This document shows positions 30,318-36,474 of a stretch of 36,474 nt of DNA, piece after piece; the first letter of the stretch is position 1, and every line of letters starts with the position of its first letter. Location: positions 1 through 36,474 of the forward strand of contig DLFD01000019.1 in NCBI GenBank assembly GCA_002482005.1. The letters are read 5' to 3'. The position numbers and the translations under genes are program-made. The notes below the pieces were generated by a model, which had not been told where the DNA came from, did no database searches, and saw only the letters and a program-made list of their open reading frames with translations. Source of the DNA: Lachnospiraceae bacterium UBA7729. Its GTDB lineage: Bacteria > Bacillota > Clostridia > Lachnospirales > Lachnospiraceae.

Positions 30318-30908
30318 TCAGATCTCCGGAAACGGGACCACCGGCTGCGGCCTGTCCGGATGCTCCCCCAGGAACTTCTCCATCCAGACCATATCGTACC
30401 ATCTGCCGAACTTATACCCGCATTCATGAAAACGGCCGACCAGCCGGTACCCCATATGAGCATGGAACTGCTCGCTGTTATCGGTCAGGTATTCATCTCC
30501 GCCGGCAGCCTCCCCTGGCACGCCGATGCAGGCGTTGAGGTTGATGATATGCTGCTTTGCCGACGCTACCTCCAGCGCCTGGTAGAGCAGCTTCCCGATG
30601 CCCATCTTCTGACAGCCCCAGGCGACATACACGGAAGTCTCAGCCGCCCAGTCGTAAGCTGCTCTCTCCTTGAATGGGCCGGTATAGGCATAGCCGACGA
30701 TCTGCTCTTCTTCTGAGTCTCTTACTGCCGCCAGATACGGATACCTTTCCAGCGTCCGCCCGATCCGGCTTCGGAAGTTCTCCACAGTCGGCACTTCATA
30801 TTCAAATGTGATCGCCGTCTTCTCTACATAAGGCCGGTAGATCTCCCGCAGCTGCTCCGCATCATCCGGCGTTGCCTTTCGGATCCTGATCCTTCCCTTT
30901 TCGTCCAT
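30318..30908 (-). CDS. GNAT N-acetyltransferase, phosphinothricin-acetyltransferase-like
   Basis: GNAT-fold acetyl-CoA-dependent N-acetyltransferase, 196 aa. Characteristic segments are IRKATPDDAEQLREIYRPYV, TAITFEYEVPT, GYAYTGPFKERAAYDW, SVYVAWGCQKMGIGKLL (the acetyl-CoA-binding loop) and HMGYRLVGRFHECGYKFGRW in parts. This is the pattern of the PAT/MnaT family, which acetylates methionine sulfone/sulfoximine-type amino acids and related compounds. The ATG at 30908 is preferred to a GTG at 30917 because GGGG lies 8 nt upstream. It lies 35 nt after cbiO as last gene of that operon; a link to nickel uptake is not obvious. Confidence 0.85.
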   Translation of the reverse strand: MDEKGRIRIRKATPDDAEQLREIYRPYVEKTAITFEYEVPTVENFRSRIGRTLERYPYLAAVRDSEEEQIVGYAYTGPFKERAAYDWAAETSVYVAWGCQKMGIGKLLYQALEVASAKQHIINLNACIGVPGEAAGGDEYLTDNSEQFHAHMGYRLVGRFHECGYKFGRWYDMVWMEKFLGEHPDRPQPVVPFPEI

Positions 30909-30943
30909 GATATCCACCCCGCATCATAGTAATAGCGCTGCAG

Positions 30944-31708
30944 TCAGACTTGCAGACCCTCCCGTGTTTTCCTGTCCGCTATCGTATGTTCCTTCGTCAT
31001 CCGTATCTCTTCCCCATGCACTTCTTCTGCCAGAAGCCTGCTATGGGTCGCGATCACGATCAGCCGTTCTTCGCTCCGAAGGCCGTCCAGAAACTTTATC
31101 ACCCAGTTTTCTCCATCTTCATCAAGGCCTGCCTCCGGTTCATCCAGGATCAGGACCTGAGGCTGCATCGCCAGAACCGCCGCGAGCGCGGTCCGCTTCT
31201 TCTCTCCGCCCGACAAGTGAAACGGCGCCCGTTCTGCCAGATCTGAGATCTCCAGCATCTCCAGGTACTGCTGTGTCCGCCGCTCGACCTCACTTTTCTC
31301 AAGTCCAAGCTGGAAGAGCCCGAAGGCGACTTCCTCCCTGACCGTCTTGCAGAAAAGCTGAGTCTCGGAATCCTGAAAGAGGAAACCAAGTTTCCTGAAA
31401 AACTTCCTCGAGAAGTCCCGGTCATTCATCTGCCTTTCCGTGATCTGCTCTCCGCGGAAAAAGTAACTGCCGGAAGTCGGAAAACTTAGTCCAGCCATAA
31501 GCCGGAACAGCGTCGACTTGCCGCACCCGTTCGGCCCGGTAACCACATAAGTATGTCCGGGATAGAGATTCAGGCTGACATGCGACAGCGACTGCCTCTT
31601 CTTCCCGGCTCCTCCTTCTTGTCCATATGAATATGTCACATCCTGCAGCCTGATCCACGCCTGGCTGTCATCAACGTCTGGTCTGATGTTCCTCCGCCTG
31701 TCTGTCAT
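30944..31708 (-). CDS. cbiO: nickel/cobalt ECF transporter ATPase CbiO/NikO
   Basis: ATPase of the energy-coupling-factor nickel/cobalt importer, 254 aa. Walker A GPNGCGKST (about 59-67), Q-loop GFLFQDSETQLF (the FQ.PE-like ECF variant), signature LSGGEKKRTALA, Walker B LILDEPEAGLD and H-loop IATHSR. An N-terminal extension of about 18 residues is rich in Arg/Asp. It works with CbiQ (coupling) and CbiM (metal-binding core), encoded immediately upstream with a 25-nt gap. The ribosome binding site is weak (GAGAG close to the ATG). Confidence 0.9.
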   Translation of the reverse strand: MTDRRRNIRPDVDDSQAWIRLQDVTYSYGQEGGAGKKRQSLSHVSLNLYPGHTYVVTGPNGCGKSTLFRLMAGLSFPTSGSYFFRGEQITERQMNDRDFSRKFFRKLGFLFQDSETQLFCKTVREEVAFGLFQLGLEKSEVERRTQQYLEMLEISDLAERAPFHLSGGEKKRTALAAVLAMQPQVLILDEPEAGLDEDGENWVIKFLDGLRSEERLIVIATHSRLLAEEVHGEEIRMTKEHTIADRKTREGLQV

Positions 31709-31733
31709 CTCTCAAACTTCTCTTTCTGATCTG

Positions 31734-32504
31734 TTAGCCCGCCGTCTGCGTATAGACAAAGAAGAAGACCAGGACCGCATCTGCCGACAGGACCGCTCCG
31801 TCTTTGAGCGAGAACCTTTCCTTCGACAGCCCTGGATACTCTCCGTCAAATCCTCTCATCCTCATGGCTTCCTCGGTCCCCCTGGCCATCTGGGTCGATT
31901 TCAGGAATGTGGTACCAAGGATCCCTCCTGCGCCGGAGTCTCTCCAGTTTACTTTCCCGACGCTGCGCATGGTTACTGCTTCGAGAAGAGCTCCCGAATA
32001 CCGTCCCAGGATCACCAGAAAGCGGAGGGTAAGATCCAGCACAAGCACAAAGATACCCGGGCAATGCATCTGCCGGAATGCTTCCGTCATCCGCTGGAAG
32101 CTGACTTTTGTCCCCATCAGGGAAAGGACGAGAACCGCCTCCGCCACCTTCATCGTCACCGTCAGCATTGTGCCCGGGCTTCCCAGAAAGACTGCCGGCA
32201 GCATGATGATCAGGGTAAAGATCACAGGCATGATCAATGTCCTTATGATCAGCCTCAGCTGCCCTAGCGGAAGCATAGCTGCACGGATAAGCAGCACCGC
32301 AAGCACCGTCACCGTAAAAACTGCATTGCCGGACAGCGCACACAGCAGGATGCACAGAGCGGCAGAAGCCAGATAGATAACAGGGAGGCCGGAGCCTGCA
32401 GCTCCGCCTCCCATTCTGTCGCTTTCCCTCAGACGGGACAGCGCTTTCATGATCGCTTTATTCCAGTTCATCTCATAGATCAATATCCGAAGCACATCTT
32501 TCAT
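31734..32504 (-). CDS. cbiQ: nickel/cobalt ECF transporter transmembrane protein CbiQ/NikQ
   Basis: Membrane coupling protein of the ECF importer, 256 aa. Hydrophobic helices include LPVIYLASAALCILLCAL, VFTVTVLAVLLI and LIIRTLIMPVIFTLIIMLP. The cytoplasmic coupling region with its Ala-Met-Arg-x-Arg-Gly motif is visible as EEAMRMRGFDGEYPG, the signature by which CbiQ/EcfT grips the ATPases. GGAG lies very close to the ATG, so the start is a little uncertain. Between cbiM and cbiO. Confidence 0.88.
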   Translation of the reverse strand: MKDVLRILIYEMNWNKAIMKALSRLRESDRMGGGAAGSGLPVIYLASAALCILLCALSGNAVFTVTVLAVLLIRAAMLPLGQLRLIIRTLIMPVIFTLIIMLPAVFLGSPGTMLTVTMKVAEAVLVLSLMGTKVSFQRMTEAFRQMHCPGIFVLVLDLTLRFLVILGRYSGALLEAVTMRSVGKVNWRDSGAGGILGTTFLKSTQMARGTEEAMRMRGFDGEYPGLSKERFSLKDGAVLSADAVLVFFFVYTQTAG

Positions 32505-32541
32505 GCTCCGGCTTTCAAGGTCAACGTGTCAGCCTTCCTCT

Positions 32542-33555
32542 TCAGGCTTCTGAACCGGCTTCCCTGCCCGTGCCTGCGATCAGCCGGAAGACGATGATCA
32601 GGATCGCCGCTCCGATGACTGCCGACAGGATATATCCGAACCAGTCCGGAAGCCCCGCCATCGCATAATCCGGGATCAGGGACTGCAGGCTGAATCCTTC
32701 TGCCATTCCCTTCGGCGTGTAGCCGGCTCCTGTAGCTGCGATCTCATCGACTCCCCACTCGCCCCAGGCAGTTCCTTCCGCCAGAAGGCCAAGCGGCGTC
32801 GCTACGATCAGCGCACCAAGGAGGGCTCCAAGAGCCTTTCCAGACTTCTTCTTTTTTCCTGCATCCTGAACATCTCCTGAAAGGATTCTGCTTTCAAGAA
32901 GATCTGGCGAAGTCTTTTTCACGAACGCCAGGATTGCCACCGTGAACACGACTTCAGCGATTCCGAAGATCGTCAGATGACCGGCCATCATAGCCGGGAT
33001 CGAGACATTCAGTCCATATGGACAATACAGAGCGTTCCCGGAAGCGTCCCGGAACAGCATCGGCTGGATCCCGAATTCAATTGCCGCACACAGCGCTGCC
33101 GCATTGATCCCTGCATATGATCCGACCGCGGCTCCGATCAGGTCTCCGTTCTTACTCCGGATGTGCTTCCTCAGGAAGCTATAGACAGCATACCCGACAA
33201 AAGGCAGAACAAATGCCATATTGAAACAGTTTGCCCCGAAGGAAAAGATCCCTCCGTCGCCGAAGATCAGCGCCTGCAGAAGCAGGGCAACGGATACTGA
33301 CAGGCATGCTGCATAAGGTCCGAGCAGAGTCGCGATCAATGTTCCTCCCACCGCATGCCCTGTTGTCCCTCCCGGGATCGGGATATTGAACATCATGCCG
33401 ATAAAGGAAAAGGCACCGAAAGCCCCCATCATGGCGACCTTCTGCCTCGGCAGTTCTTCCTTGACCTTCTTGATGCAGATCCCCCAGACAGGGACCATGG
33501 CCGCTGCCAGGACTCCGCAGGTCTGCGGGCTCAGATAATTTTCAGGAATGTGCAT
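32542..33555 (-). CDS. cbiM: nickel/cobalt ECF transporter core protein CbiM/NikM with fused PDGLE (NikN-like) C-terminus
   Basis: Substrate-specific membrane protein of the importer, 337 aa. It starts MHIPENYLSP; in this family Met1 and His2 with two later His residues bind the metal. Further blocks are PIPGGTTGHAVGGTL, QALIFGDGGIFSFGANCFNMAF and AGHLTIFGIAEVVFTVAI. After a Lys-rich linker (DAGKKKKSGKA) a second small membrane module with TPLGLLAEGTAWGEW resembles the PDGLE/NikN protein, fused here. Fused CbiM-PDGLE chains are typical of nickel (NikMN) rather than cobalt systems, and no cobalamin genes are near, so nickel is favoured. ATG with AGAGAGG upstream. Confidence 0.9.
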   Translation of the reverse strand: MHIPENYLSPQTCGVLAAAMVPVWGICIKKVKEELPRQKVAMMGAFGAFSFIGMMFNIPIPGGTTGHAVGGTLIATLLGPYAACLSVSVALLLQALIFGDGGIFSFGANCFNMAFVLPFVGYAVYSFLRKHIRSKNGDLIGAAVGSYAGINAAALCAAIEFGIQPMLFRDASGNALYCPYGLNVSIPAMMAGHLTIFGIAEVVFTVAILAFVKKTSPDLLESRILSGDVQDAGKKKKSGKALGALLGALIVATPLGLLAEGTAWGEWGVDEIAATGAGYTPKGMAEGFSLQSLIPDYAMAGLPDWFGYILSAVIGAAILIIVFRLIAGTGREAGSEA

Positions 33556-33588
33556 ATGGATACCTCTCTTCCGATGGTTTATTCGCTC

Positions 33589-33616
33589 CCGCCTGGCAGC
33601 ATCTTCAGCCAGGCGG
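33589..33616 (-). promoter_or_regulatory. leader stem-loop upstream of cbiM
   Basis: A perfect 9-bp stem CCGCCTGGC/GCCAGGCGG with a 10-nt loop lies in the minus-strand leader, between a TATACT box (33633..33628) and the cbiM ribosome binding site. There is no T-run directly after it. It is too short for a cobalamin or NiCo riboswitch. It may stabilise the mRNA or take part in control. Confidence 0.45.
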
Positions 33617-33627
33617 AACCTTACACA

Positions 33628-33633
33628 AGTATA
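33628..33633 (-). promoter_or_regulatory. probable -10 box of the cbiMQO promoter
   Basis: TATACT on the minus strand, about 75 nt before cbiM. The -35 at 17 nt is TTACTT, a poor match, which would suit a promoter needing or blocked by a regulator. No NikR-type GTATGA-N16-TCATAC site is visible. Confidence 0.45.
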
Positions 33634-33715
33634 AGGGAAACCATGGAAAGAAGTAAGCCCCTCCCCGGGTTCGGAAATTCACCAGAACGCATCCTCTATC
33701 GCAGCGCAGGGTGCC

Positions 33716-33749
33716 AAAAGAAAGGAGACTGCCACTGGCAGCCCCCTTT
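33716..33749 (-). terminator. terminator after smr
   Basis: A 13-bp stem with two G-U pairs (arms 33737-33749 and 33721-33733) and a 3-nt loop, followed by C then TTTT on the minus strand, about 20 nt after the smr stop. It closes the pgcA-smr transcript before cbiM. Confidence 0.8.
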
Positions 33750-33770
33750 CCTGCAAATCTGACTCTTCCG

Positions 33771-34019
33771 TTACATCTCTCTCAGCAGCAGCTCCGTGAT
33801 CCCGGCATTGCTGCCTTCTCTTACCTTCACGACCCTGGGATTTCTTCCGTTTCCGTATTCCAGCCGGATCATATCCTTCAGCGCACTGCCTCTCCGGTAT
33901 CCATGGATCAGCCGGATCACATAGACGCTTTTATCTGCTTTCCACAGAGCCCGGTCTATCCGGATCTTTGCCTCATCCGAATAAAGCCCATGAAGATCTA
34001 TCTCTATGATCGGCCCCAT
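33771..34019 (-). CDS. stand-alone Smr-domain protein
   Basis: Small protein of 82 aa matching the Smr (small MutS-related) domain, found at the C-terminus of MutS2, which can have endonuclease activity on branched or stalled nucleic acids. The N-terminal IEIDLHGLYSDEA has the conserved Asp-Leu-His-Gly. The second motif, usually HGxGxG, is HGYRRG here, with one Gly replaced by Arg. There is no other domain. It starts 3 nt after the phosphohexomutase stop with no clear ribosome binding site, so it is probably translated by coupling. Confidence 0.8.
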   Translation of the reverse strand: MGPIIEIDLHGLYSDEAKIRIDRALWKADKSVYVIRLIHGYRRGSALKDMIRLEYGNGRNPRVVKVREGSNAGITELLLREM

Positions 34020-34022
34020 AGA

Positions 34023-35705
34023 TCACGCAAACAGCGGTGCGATGACTCCTGCCAGCTTTTCCTTCTCGGCTTCTGCCTCGGCAAGATCCTTGCCCTTTGT
34101 AGTGTAATAGGCCTTGATCTTCGGCTCAGTTCCGGAAGGTCTGACGACGACGGAAGCGCCGTCCTCAAGTCCATAGATCAGGACATTCGCCTTCGGGAGT
34201 CCAGTTTCTTCCGGCTTCTGATAGTCAGTAACGCTGACAACCTTGTCTCCTGCGAAATCCTTCGGCGGATCCTGACGGAGTCCGCTCATGATTCCGGCCA
34301 TCTTGTCCATTCCGGAAAGCCCCGGGAACTCATAGGAATCGACCTTGTTCAGGTAACGGCCATATTCCTTGTAGATCTCTTCCAGTCTCTGCTTGATGGA
34401 GGATCCGATGCTTCTGTAGTAAGAAGCCATCTCACAGATCAGCATGGACGCAACGATAGCGTCCTTATCGCGTACATACGGTCCAGCAAGATATCCATAG
34501 GATTCCTCGAATCCGAAGATGAAGCGATCAACTTCTCCTGATGCTTCCAGCTTCGCGATCTGATCGCCGATCCACTTGAATCCGGTCAGAGTGTGACGAA
34601 GCTCGACGCCGTAATGCTTTGCGACCAGGTCAGCCAGCGGAGTGGAGACGATGGACTTGACGGCAACCGGATTCTTCGGCATGGTGCCCTTCTCAATGCG
34701 GCCAGCTGCGATGTAGTCAAGAAGAAGAACGCCCATCTCATTGCCGGAAACCAGCTCATAGGAGCCGTCCGGGCACTTCATGGCGATTCCGACACGGTCA
34801 GCATCCGGATCGGTCGCAAGCATCAGGTCAGCGCCGGTCTTCTTTGCCAGCTCAACGCCCTTCTCAAGTGCAGCATAGATCTCCGGGTTCGGATATGAGC
34901 AGGTGGTGAAGTAGCCATTCGGATACTCCTGCTCCGGTACGATCGTGATGTCGGTGATCCCGATATCATTCAGAACATGGGTGACCGGTACCAGTCCGGT
35001 TCCGTTCAGCGGGGAATAGACCAGCTTCAGTCCTGCAGTCTTGCAGAGACCCGGTCTGACCTGTCTGGACTCGATGGCATCATAGAGAGCCTTCTTGCAG
35101 TCATCGCCGACGAACCTGATCAGTCCCTTCTCGACACCTTCTGCAAATGACATGTACTTTGCGCCTGTGAGCACATCCGTCTTCTGGATCTGTGCGTACA
35201 CAACTGCTGCTGCGTCATCGGTCATCTGGCATCCGTCCGGTCCGTAAGCCTTGTAGCCATTGTACTTAGCCGGGTTGTGGGATGCGGTGATCATGATCCC
35301 TGCATTGCAGTGATAATATCTTGTAGCAAACGAAAGCGCCGGAACGGGCATCAGCTCATCATAGATGCGGACGTTGATGCCATTGGCAGCCAGGACACCT
35401 GCTGCATCTCTTGCGAATGTCCATCCCTTCAGCCTGCTGTCATAGCTGATCGCAACTGTCTGTGTGCCGCCCTGTGTTCTGACCCAGTCAGCAACGCCCT
35501 GCGTAGCCTGGCGGACAACCCAGATGTTCATGCGGTTGGTGCCGGCTCCAAGGGTCCCGCGGAGACCTGCTGTCCCGAACTTCAGAGCAACAGCGAAACG
35601 CTCCTTGATCGCGTCATCATCGCCTTCGATGTCCTGAAGCTCCTTCTTCAGGTCAAAATCAACAAGGTCTGCAGCAAGCCATCTCCTATAGTCTTCCTGA
35701 TACAT
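34023..35705 (-). CDS. pgcA: phosphoglucomutase/phosphomannomutase (alpha-D-phosphohexomutase)
   Basis: Interconverts glucose-1-phosphate and glucose-6-phosphate (or the mannose pair), feeding glycogen, cell-wall and surface polymers. The 560-aa product has the four family sites in order: phosphoserine loop TASHNPAKYNG, metal loop DPDADRVG, sugar-binding loop GFEESYGY and phosphate-binding RPSGTEPKIKAYY. The N-terminus has KFGTAGLRGTLG. Length and sequence type match firmicute PgcA. The ATG follows CAGGAGAGG. Directly followed by smr with a 3-nt gap. Confidence 0.95.
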   Translation of the reverse strand: MYQEDYRRWLAADLVDFDLKKELQDIEGDDDAIKERFAVALKFGTAGLRGTLGAGTNRMNIWVVRQATQGVADWVRTQGGTQTVAISYDSRLKGWTFARDAAGVLAANGINVRIYDELMPVPALSFATRYYHCNAGIMITASHNPAKYNGYKAYGPDGCQMTDDAAAVVYAQIQKTDVLTGAKYMSFAEGVEKGLIRFVGDDCKKALYDAIESRQVRPGLCKTAGLKLVYSPLNGTGLVPVTHVLNDIGITDITIVPEQEYPNGYFTTCSYPNPEIYAALEKGVELAKKTGADLMLATDPDADRVGIAMKCPDGSYELVSGNEMGVLLLDYIAAGRIEKGTMPKNPVAVKSIVSTPLADLVAKHYGVELRHTLTGFKWIGDQIAKLEASGEVDRFIFGFEESYGYLAGPYVRDKDAIVASMLICEMASYYRSIGSSIKQRLEEIYKEYGRYLNKVDSYEFPGLSGMDKMAGIMSGLRQDPPKDFAGDKVVSVTDYQKPEETGLPKANVLIYGLEDGASVVVRPSGTEPKIKAYYTTKGKDLAEAEAEKEKLAGVIAPLFA

Positions 35706-35759
35706 ATTGTTCCTCTCCTGAATGAAAGATTGATAAACACTGTTTCAAAAGCCAAACTA

Positions 35760-35768
35760 ACTATACCA
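35760..35768 (-). promoter_or_regulatory. extended -10 promoter of pgcA
   Basis: TGG then TATAGT on the minus strand (TG at 35768..35767, TATAGT 35765..35760), about 55 nt before the start. The -35 is weak. It lies in the 70-nt gap after the leucine-rich repeat gene, which shows no terminator. Confidence 0.5.
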
Positions 35769-35775
35769 TAATCGA

Positions 35776-36474
35776 TTACTTTACGGAAGCTTTCCGTGAA
35801 AGCCCTGCCTTGATCAGCAGCTTCTTATACTTTGCTCTTCTCGAGCGCGGTACCTTGACCTTCATCTTTGCATAGGTTTTGCCGAATGCCTTCCTGCCGA
35901 CCCTGGTCATCTTGATGCCGCTGATCACAAGGGTCTTCAGATTCCTGCATCCGTAGAATGCAGAGTCGCCGACCGACTTCAGGTTCTTTCCCACAGTAAC
36001 CGCTGCAAGACGGCTGTCTCCGTAAAAAGCACGTGATCCAATCGTCTTCACACCGGATCCGAGCGCAGCTTTCTTCAGGCTTGTGCAGCCCTGGAAAGAG
36101 CTGGAACCGATGGAAGCAACACTCTTGCCGAAAACAACCTTCCTCAGCCTGCTGCAGCCGTAGAACGCTTTGTTTCCGATCGATTTCACATAATTGCCGA
36201 TCGTGACCGTCTTCAGATGCTTGCATCCCGCATATGCCTTGGACTGGATGCCAGTGATCTTATAGCTTCCGCCTTTCAGTTTCACCTTGCTTCCGATCGA
36301 GACTTTCGTCACCTTTGCCTTGCGTTTCCCGCTGATCCGGTAGAACCAGACAGTTCCCTTGCCCTTGGAGATGTACTTATCACCGTTGGAAGCGGTCAGG
36401 ATCTTGCCGGCAGGAGCAACGCTATCAGCCGGTTTCGTCTCAGCCTGCTTTTCGGATTCCGCGATCCTCTCGCT
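35776..36474 (-). CDS. BspA-like leucine-rich repeat surface protein, C-terminal part
   Basis: C-terminal 232 residues of a larger protein whose 5' end is beyond the window; the frame stays open to the last base. From about visible residue 60 it shows LRR_5 (BspA/TpLRR) repeats of about 23 residues: YVKSIGNKAFYGCSRLRKV, SVASIGSSSFQGCTSLKKA, GVKTIGSRAFYGDSRL and LKSVGDSAFYGCRNLKT. The end is very basic (RSRRAKYKKLLIKAG), common in clostridial BspA-like proteins. The upstream part (NGDKYISKGKGTVWFYRIS) is a Gly/Lys-rich linker. Such proteins are usually secreted or surface-bound and may bind host or food polymers. An internal GTG at 36312 is not a start. Confidence 0.85.
   Translation of the reverse strand, partial: SERIAESEKQAETKPADSVAPAGKILTASNGDKYISKGKGTVWFYRISGKRKAKVTKVSIGSKVKLKGGSYKITGIQSKAYAGCKHLKTVTIGNYVKSIGNKAFYGCSRLRKVVFGKSVASIGSSSFQGCTSLKKAALGSGVKTIGSRAFYGDSRLAAVTVGKNLKSVGDSAFYGCRNLKTLVISGIKMTRVGRKAFGKTYAKMKVKVPRSRRAKYKKLLIKAGLSRKASVK

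Noticed and set aside
33556..33660. NiCo or cobalamin riboswitch before cbiM
   Set aside because: Only one 9-bp hairpin is present; the several conserved helices and motifs of those riboswitches are missing.
33556..33700. NikR operator before cbiM
   Set aside because: No GTATGA-N16-TCATAC-like pair is visible.
1..36474. tRNA, rRNA, insertion sequences, prophage or integrase genes
   Set aside because: None were recognised by reading both strands; the window looks like ordinary chromosome without mobile elements.

Overview
The window reads as a chromosomal segment of a Gram-positive anaerobe of the Clostridia, most likely a Lachnospiraceae-type gut or rumen bacterium. The base composition is roughly balanced in G+C, ribosome binding sites are strong GGAGG types, and sigma-70-like promoters and Rho-independent terminators are easy to see. 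The gene content fits that group: a BspA-like leucine-rich repeat surface protein, a GH73 wall hydrolase with wall-binding repeats, a fused ThrE exporter, a C69 dipeptidase and anaerobic iron-sulfur flavoproteins. The genus cannot be fixed from sequence alone.

Layout. Bases 1-6120 (minus strand) hold an oligopeptide ABC transporter, oppB-oppC-oppD-oppF, then a terminator and a separately transcribed substrate-binding protein. That binding protein appears circularly permuted: its usual last ~72 residues sit directly behind the signal peptide. Divergent from opp is a C69 dipeptidase (6353-7972, plus) with an acidic insert. Bases 8021-12472 (minus) hold a GH73 hydrolase, an AEC permease, an ABC-F ATPase and a 36-codon Lys-rich mini-gene with its own strong promoter. 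Bases 12558-16562 hold a P1B-type metal-efflux ATPase behind two overlapping ArsR/SmtB-like operators, and divergently hypA-hypB-hypB. Bases 16780-21287 (minus) hold two flavoproteins: an amine-oxidase-like protein and a large GltD-like iron-sulfur fusion. Bases 21345-26242 (minus) hold thrE and the larE-larB-larC operon for the nickel-pincer cofactor. Divergent from larE is a His-rich CsoR/InrS-like metal regulator (26403-26855, plus). Bases 26935-30194 hold a three-gene GlpA-like dehydrogenase unit. Bases 30318-33633 hold a nickel/cobalt ECF transporter, cbiM-cbiQ-cbiO, with a GNAT acetyltransferase. Bases 33716-36474 hold smr, a phosphohexomutase and a truncated leucine-rich repeat protein.

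How the parts work together. Two themes dominate. The first is peptide use: oligopeptide import paired with a cytosolic dipeptidase, plus export of excess Thr/Ser. The second is nickel. Within about 21 kb there is a probable nickel ECF importer, HypA and two HypB GTPases that deliver nickel, the LarB/LarE/LarC pathway that builds and metallates the NPN cofactor, a His-rich CsoR-family sensor and a soft-metal efflux ATPase. No nickel enzyme (LarA, hydrogenase, urease, CODH/ACS) is in the window, so this is a supply and homeostasis region serving enzymes encoded elsewhere. LarC and the regulator have both acquired long tandem His-rich repeats.

Most unusual observations: the permuted and apparently non-lipidated OppA; the His-rich regulator with an InrS/CsoR-type Cys-His-Cys site; a second HypB that has lost the metal-site His; an uninterrupted larC with a 45-bp His repeat array; a repeated double-terminator module; and the Lys-rich mini-gene.
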